A stretch of DNA of 64,000 nucleotides from Chitinophaga fulva (GTDB lineage Bacteria > Bacteroidota > Bacteroidia > Chitinophagales > Chitinophagaceae). Each line of letters begins with the position of its first letter. Position 1 is the stretch's first letter. Location: positions 806,001 through 870,000 of the forward strand of contig NZ_JABBGC010000002.1 in the NCBI RefSeq assembly GCF_012927205.1. The letters run 5' to 3'. Below the pieces are notes generated by a model. That model had not been told where the DNA came from. It worked only from the letters and a program-made list of their open reading frames with translations, and did no database searches. Below, piece after piece: positions 59,531 through 64,000 of this stretch. The position numbers and the translations under genes are program-made.

Positions 59531-60973
59531 ATGGACAGTACATTCTGGGAAATGCTCAGGAATATATTTGAGGCCGGTACTTTTATTTATGGTGCGGTAC
59601 TATTGGGAACCTATGCCCTGTTAGCGCTGTTTTCCATTATCGCCGTCCGCTCCTACGCCAAAAAGGGAGAATCCCAACAGGTGGACATACTGCTTAAATC
59701 ACCCCTGGCGCCGGGTATTACCGTGCTGGCACCCGCTTATAATGAGGGATTGACCATTATATATAATGTCCGCTCCCTCATGACGTTGGTCTATCCCCGT
59801 TATGAAATCATCGTTATCAACGACGGTAGCACGGATAACAGCCTGGAGCAACTGATCGAAGCCTTTGAGCTGGTGCCCGTAGACTTCGCCTATAACGTCA
59901 AGATCCCTACGCAGCCGGTGCGTAAAATTTATAAATCCTCCAATCCGGCGTATGCGTTGCTTACCGTCATAGATAAAGTAAACGGTAAAAGCAAGGCAGA
60001 TGCCGTTAACGCCGGCATCAATGCCGCGTCCTACGACTATTTTGTGTGTACCGATGTAGACTGTATCCTGCACGAACATACGTTGATGGAGCTCATTAAG
60101 CCTGTCATGCAGGAACCGCACAAACGGGTGATCGCCACGGGCGCCACCCTGCGCATCGCCAACTCCTGCGAATTTGATGAGGGCGTGATGACCAGGATGC
60201 GGCCACCACGGCAGCTGTTGCCCCGCTTCCAGGAAGTGGAATATATCCGCGCCTTTGTGCTGGGCAAAATGGGCTGGAGCCTGATCAACTGCGTCCCCAA
60301 CGTGTCCGGCGGCCTCGGGCTGTTTGACAAGGAGGTGGCCATCCGCAGTGGCGGGTATGATTTCAGCTCCTTCGGGGAAGACATGGAGCTGATGACCCGC
60401 ATGTGCCGCTATGCCAGCGACAACAAGATCGACTATGCGATCCGGTATGTTCCCCGAACACTCTGCTGGACCGAAGCACCGGTGACCGTCCGTATTTTCG
60501 GACGGCAGCGGACCCGCTGGGCCAGGGGGCTTGCCCAGCTGATGCACGCGCACTTCAGCATGTTCCTGAACCCAGGCTATGGCCGCATGGGCATGATCAT
60601 CTTCCCCTATAACTTCTTTTTTGAGTTGCTGGCACCCCTGGTGGAAGCTATCGGCATTATATTTTACATCACCGGCGCCGTGCTGGGACTTATCAACTGG
60701 CCCACAGCGCTGTTGCTGCTGTTATTTATATATACGTATTCCGTGATGATCACCACGCTTGCCATCCTGTGGGACCAGCTTACCTTCCGGTACTACAAGA
60801 GTTGGCGGGAAGTGATATACCTCTGCGCCACCCCGCTGATGGAGATGTTCATCTACCATCCGCTGATCGTGTTTTTTTCATTACGGGGATACTTCCATTT
60901 CCTCACCGGGAAAAAGAGCAGCTGGGGCAATATGCAACGCCGCGGTTTCAAACAACAGGCAACTGCCCATTGA
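59531..60973 (+). CDS. processive family-2 glycosyltransferase (first of two)
   Basis: 480 residues. N-terminal membrane helix (about 18-38), GT-A domain with D98 (N-D-G-S), D175-V-D177 (T-D-V-D), E283-D284 and Q326-R-T-R-W330, the D, DxD, D, QxxRW pattern of processive beta-glycan synthases such as PgaC, BcsA and NodC; then three or four C-terminal helices. No PilZ domain. It would polymerise a sugar nucleotide at the inner membrane and export the chain. Sugar unknown. Paralogue of the next gene. Confidence 0.9.
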   Translation: MDSTFWEMLRNIFEAGTFIYGAVLLGTYALLALFSIIAVRSYAKKGESQQVDILLKSPLAPGITVLAPAYNEGLTIIYNVRSLMTLVYPRYEIIVINDGSTDNSLEQLIEAFELVPVDFAYNVKIPTQPVRKIYKSSNPAYALLTVIDKVNGKSKADAVNAGINAASYDYFVCTDVDCILHEHTLMELIKPVMQEPHKRVIATGATLRIANSCEFDEGVMTRMRPPRQLLPRFQEVEYIRAFVLGKMGWSLINCVPNVSGGLGLFDKEVAIRSGGYDFSSFGEDMELMTRMCRYASDNKIDYAIRYVPRTLCWTEAPVTVRIFGRQRTRWARGLAQLMHAHFSMFLNPGYGRMGMIIFPYNFFFELLAPLVEAIGIIFYITGAVLGLINWPTALLLLLFIYTYSVMITTLAILWDQLTFRYYKSWREVIYLCATPLMEMFIYHPLIVFFSLRGYFHFLTGKKSSWGNMQRRGFKQQATAH

Positions 60974-60996
60974 TCAGATTTTAAATTGTCGATATC

Positions 60997-62493
60997 GTGG
61001 AATGGTTCAAAAATTTCTATGAAGGTTTCGTATTTGCATTCGGCTGCGCGATGCTGCTGATGTATGCCTTGCTCGCCCTGCTATCATTGCGGGGCATCCG
61101 GCGCTTCCAGCGTACGCATAGCTATGTGGACTATACGAAAATGCTGGACTCTCCCCTGGCGCCAGGCATCTCTGTTATTGCGCCGGCCTACAACGAAGGC
61201 GTGACCATCATCTCCAACGTGCGCTCGCTGCTCACGCTGGTGTATCCCAAATACGAAGTGATCATCATCAACGATGGCAGTACCGATGACACCCTTGAGA
61301 AACTGATCAACGAATTTGAGCTACAGGAAGTGGATTTCGCCTACAACGAGCGGATCAAGTCCCAGCCTGTCAAACGTATCTTTAAGTCTGTCAATAATGT
61401 TTACGACAAACTGCTGGTCATCGACAAAGTGAATGGCAAAAGCAAAGCGGATGCCTCCAATGCCGGTATCAACGCCGCCGCTTATGATTATTTTCTTTGT
61501 ACCGATGTAGATAGTATCCTGGAGAAAGATACCCTGTTACGTTTGATCAAACCCTTTATGGACGAAGAGCACCAGCGCATTAAAGCCGTAGGTGAACCGT
61601 GTCCCGAATGTGGTTACGTGCATTTTGCAGAAGACAGCGTGCGGGTAATTGCCTCCGGTGCCACCCTGCGGCTGGCCAATTCCTGCGATGTGGACGAAGG
61701 CGTGATCACCCGTGTGAGACCGCCGCGCCAATGGCTGCCCCGCTTCCAGGAAATGGAGTATATCCGTGCCTATGTACTGGGAAAAATGGGCTGGAGCCTG
61801 ATCAATTGCGTGCCCAATGTGTCCGGCGGCCTTGGGCTGTTTGACAAAGAAATAGCCATCAAGGCCGGTGGGTATGACAGCCAGTCCTTCGCAGAAGACA
61901 TGGACATCGTCACCCGTATGTGCACCTACATGATCGACAACAAACTGAAATACGCCATCCGCTATATACCCACCTCACAATGCTGGACAGAAGGGCCTCC
62001 TACCCTGAAAGTCTTCAGCCGGCAACGTACCCGCTGGGGCCGTGGCCTTGCTGAGATCATCACCATGCACCGCAGGGTGCTCTTTCATCCGCGGTACAAA
62101 CAACTGGGGCTGATCGTGCTCCCCTACAATCTCTTATTTGAGTTTTTAGCGCCCATCATCGAGTTCACCGGTATCCTGTTTTATATCTACCTGATCATTA
62201 CCGGCCAGATCAACTGGCATTACGCCCTGATATTACTGGCTTTTGTATACCTGTATTCCGTGATGATCACCACCCTGGCCATCTGGTGGGACCACATGAC
62301 CTATCATTATTATAAAACCTGGCGGGAAGTGATAGGACTGGCCCTGATGGCTTTCCTGGAGCCGTTGTTTTATCACCCGCTGATCGTCTTTTTTGCCTTA
62401 AGAGGATATTATTATTTCCTGACCGGTAAAAAACATTCCTGGGGCAATATGCAGCGACAGGGCTTTGGCAAAAAGAAAACCGCAAACGCTTAG
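60997..62493 (+). CDS. processive family-2 glycosyltransferase with Cys-x-x-Cys insert (second of two)
   Basis: 498 residues from a GTG at 60997; no ATG is available in frame before the conserved N-terminal helix. D93 (N-D-G-S), D170-V-D172, E300-D301 and Q343-R-T-R-W347 are all present. Compared with its neighbour it carries about 20 extra residues (about 196-215) with C202-P-E-C205-G between the DxD strand and the acceptor region. The rest aligns nearly residue by residue, so the pair arose by tandem duplication. Both conserved D and QxxRW sites indicate two working synthases. Confidence 0.9.
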   Translation: MEWFKNFYEGFVFAFGCAMLLMYALLALLSLRGIRRFQRTHSYVDYTKMLDSPLAPGISVIAPAYNEGVTIISNVRSLLTLVYPKYEVIIINDGSTDDTLEKLINEFELQEVDFAYNERIKSQPVKRIFKSVNNVYDKLLVIDKVNGKSKADASNAGINAAAYDYFLCTDVDSILEKDTLLRLIKPFMDEEHQRIKAVGEPCPECGYVHFAEDSVRVIASGATLRLANSCDVDEGVITRVRPPRQWLPRFQEMEYIRAYVLGKMGWSLINCVPNVSGGLGLFDKEIAIKAGGYDSQSFAEDMDIVTRMCTYMIDNKLKYAIRYIPTSQCWTEGPPTLKVFSRQRTRWGRGLAEIITMHRRVLFHPRYKQLGLIVLPYNLLFEFLAPIIEFTGILFYIYLIITGQINWHYALILLAFVYLYSVMITTLAIWWDHMTYHYYKTWREVIGLALMAFLEPLFYHPLIVFFALRGYYYFLTGKKHSWGNMQRQGFGKKKTANA

Positions 62494-62510
62494 TACTAAT
62501 TTTTTTATAG

Positions 62511-64000
62511 ATGAGGACATCCGTGTTGAAATATGTTTTCCTGATAACCGCTACCGTAGCTGTTCTGCCGGGTATGGCACAAAACAAAAATAAAAGCAGG
62601 GCTGCCGAGTCGGTTTATGACGACGCCGTAAAAGCCATGCGGGCAAAACAATATCCGGAAGCTATCCGTCTTTCCCGCCAGGCGCTGGACCTGCAGCCCG
62701 ATTTCGTGGACCAGCAACTGCTGCTGGGCAGACTGTATCAGCTCACCGGGCAAAACGACAGCGCCCGGAAATACATCCGGCAGGTGCTGTTAACCGCTCC
62801 CCGCTACCGCGATGCCTACCTCTATGCCATCAATATTGAACTGGCCCAAAAACAATACGAGGAAGCCGAATGTTATGCAGATATGGCGCTGGGGTATTTC
62901 AACGGCGACCGTGAATTTATGCTGAAGAAACTAGGTGTCATGGATGAAGCCCGCAAGTTCTACCAGGGCAGCAATTACGCTAATACCCTGCTGGACAGGC
63001 ATGGTACCGACACCGTCGTGCAAAGAGCTGTCACAGGCCATTTCCTGCTGGCAGGCGGCTACTTCCGTAAAAACAACTACCATAACCTCGCCCGCGACAA
63101 CTACGAAAAAGCGCTGATGACCGACCCTTCCAACCAGGAAGCCAGGCAGGCACTTACGGGCATGGATATACGTGATAATAACTACAGCGCCGCACTGGAA
63201 CGGATAGAAGCCGAACTGGCCAACCATCCTAACTCCTACGACCTGCTGATGAGCAAACTGGAGATGTTGCACGAGATGCACCGTTATCCTGAAGCCATCA
63301 GTCTCCTTGAAAATATTATTAAACGTTTTCCGGGAGACACCAGGGCCCGCAGCCAGCAGGTGCCTTTACGCATGGAAGCCGCCGCCTATTATACCAACAC
63401 CGATCCTTACGCGCTTTATGCCAGCATACTCGAAAAAAATCCCGGTAACCAGGATGCCCTGCAGAAGCTGATCGGCCTAAGCGTGTCCCGCGGCGCATAC
63501 CGCGAAGCGCTTACCTGGATCAACCTCGGCCTGAAAAACCACCCTGATGACGCCCGGCTGCTCAGCCTGAAAGCAGACATGCTGGAAAGCGACCGTAAAT
63601 ACGCAGAAGCCGCCATGCTCGCTGAAAGGCTGCTACAACGGCAACCCGGCAACACCACCGAACGCGAACGCCTCGGCCGGCTCTATACCGCCAGCGGCCG
63701 CGAATACCTGGTACAGCAACAATACCCGGAAGCCCTCACGGCATTCGAAAACGCCCTTCGCATAACGCCCGCTGACACCACGGCGCCCAACCTGCTGGTC
63801 AACACCTACCTGCTTCAGAAAAAACCCGCACAGGCAGTGACGGTCCTCGACCAGGCATTACTACAACATCCCGGTAATGCCCGCTTCCTGCTGAAAAAGG
63901 CCAACATACTGGCCGACATGGGACAGTATGATCAGGCCACCGCCATCATGGAAACATTGCTGCAACAGTATCCGGTCAATACGCAATACTCATCCCTGTT
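62511..64000 (+). CDS. secreted tetratricopeptide-repeat protein of the GT2 locus (3' end outside window)
   Basis: The frame is open from the ATG at 62511 to the window end, at least 496 residues. Signal peptide with cleavage near G-M-A-Q23. Many TPR motifs follow, such as A-M-R-A-K-Q-Y-P-E-A-I-R-L-S-R-Q-A-L and Q-Q-Q-Y-P-E-A-L-T-A-F-E-N-A-L. In loci of this kind the periplasmic TPR protein joins the synthase to an outer-membrane pore, or is fused to it (PgaA- or YaiO-like); whether a barrel follows cannot be seen here. 17 bases after the second GT2 gene. Confidence 0.8.
   Translation, partial: MRTSVLKYVFLITATVAVLPGMAQNKNKSRAAESVYDDAVKAMRAKQYPEAIRLSRQALDLQPDFVDQQLLLGRLYQLTGQNDSARKYIRQVLLTAPRYRDAYLYAINIELAQKQYEEAECYADMALGYFNGDREFMLKKLGVMDEARKFYQGSNYANTLLDRHGTDTVVQRAVTGHFLLAGGYFRKNNYHNLARDNYEKALMTDPSNQEARQALTGMDIRDNNYSAALERIEAELANHPNSYDLLMSKLEMLHEMHRYPEAISLLENIIKRFPGDTRARSQQVPLRMEAAAYYTNTDPYALYASILEKNPGNQDALQKLIGLSVSRGAYREALTWINLGLKNHPDDARLLSLKADMLESDRKYAEAAMLAERLLQRQPGNTTERERLGRLYTASGREYLVQQQYPEALTAFENALRITPADTTAPNLLVNTYLLQKKPAQAVTVLDQALLQHPGNARFLLKKANILADMGQYDQATAIMETLLQQYPVNTQYSSL

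Noticed and set aside
1..64000. Prophage, integrative element or genomic island
   Set aside because: No integrase, transposase, phage, conjugation or tRNA-flanked att site recognised; base and codon use look even by eye.

Overview
The window looks like a chromosomal segment of a Bacteroidetes bacterium, most likely a Chitinophaga-type member of the Chitinophagaceae. Signs are SusC/SusD-type outer-membrane uptake proteins, a FecI/FecR sigma/anti-sigma pair, abundant AraC regulators, several upstream sequences matching the Bacteroidetes -7 element TAnnTTTG, and weak Shine-Dalgarno sites. No rRNA, tRNA, phage, integrase or transposase gene was recognised. Gene calls rest on reading protein motifs; no database search was possible.

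Layout. 1-1.9 kb: 3' end of an NAD(P)-binding epimerase/reductase, a Crp/Fnr regulator and an alpha/beta hydrolase, with a perfect TGTGA-N6-TCACA operator across the regulator's stop codon. 1.9-19.1 kb: a complete polysaccharide utilisation locus (ECF sigma, FecR, SusC, SusD, PL12 heparinase-III-like lyase, sulfatase, sulfatase, second heparinase II/III-fold lyase, N-sulfoglucosamine-sulfohydrolase-like sulfatase, GH88 unsaturated glucuronyl hydrolase). This set is what is needed to take up heparan sulfate/heparin, cut it by beta-elimination, remove N- and O-sulfates and hydrolyse the unsaturated uronic acid. 19.1-19.4 kb: a repeat island with a hexamer microsatellite and an inverted pair of REP-like hairpins. 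19.4-20.9 kb: HxlR regulator, VOC protein and divergent azoreductase around paired palindromic operators. 21.0-25.9 kb: GbsR/MarR-type regulator and a TolC-adaptor-permease-ATPase (MacB-like) export operon sharing a palindrome. 25.9-32.6 kb: acyltransferase with a damaged 5' end, LysR regulator with a threonine-synthase-like enzyme, two paralogous membrane proteins, VOC, TPR and GNAT genes.

32.7-46.5 kb: orphan TonB-dependent receptor, hybrid histidine kinase, sorbosone-dehydrogenase-like lipoprotein, beta-propeller-like protein, YkgB/AraC/AhpD-like redox group, small membrane proteins, and an unusual phospholipase-C-like protein with an apparent C-terminal outer-membrane barrel. 46.6-51.1 kb: phosphoesterase, beta-barrel protein, an overlapping class B1 metallo-beta-lactamase/AraC pair, ankyrin lipoprotein. 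51.3-56.7 kb: methyltransferase, then AraC and an EmrAB-TolC-like export operon. 56.7-64.0 kb: two response-regulator/kinase genes, a HEAT-repeat membrane protein, two paralogous processive GT2 synthases and a TPR protein running off the end, read as an exopolysaccharide (biofilm-type) synthesis locus and the best candidate here for a poorly described system.

Regulatory architecture is unusually legible: five separate regulator genes sit next to palindromic sites that could be their operators, and several perfect inverted repeats mark gene ends.
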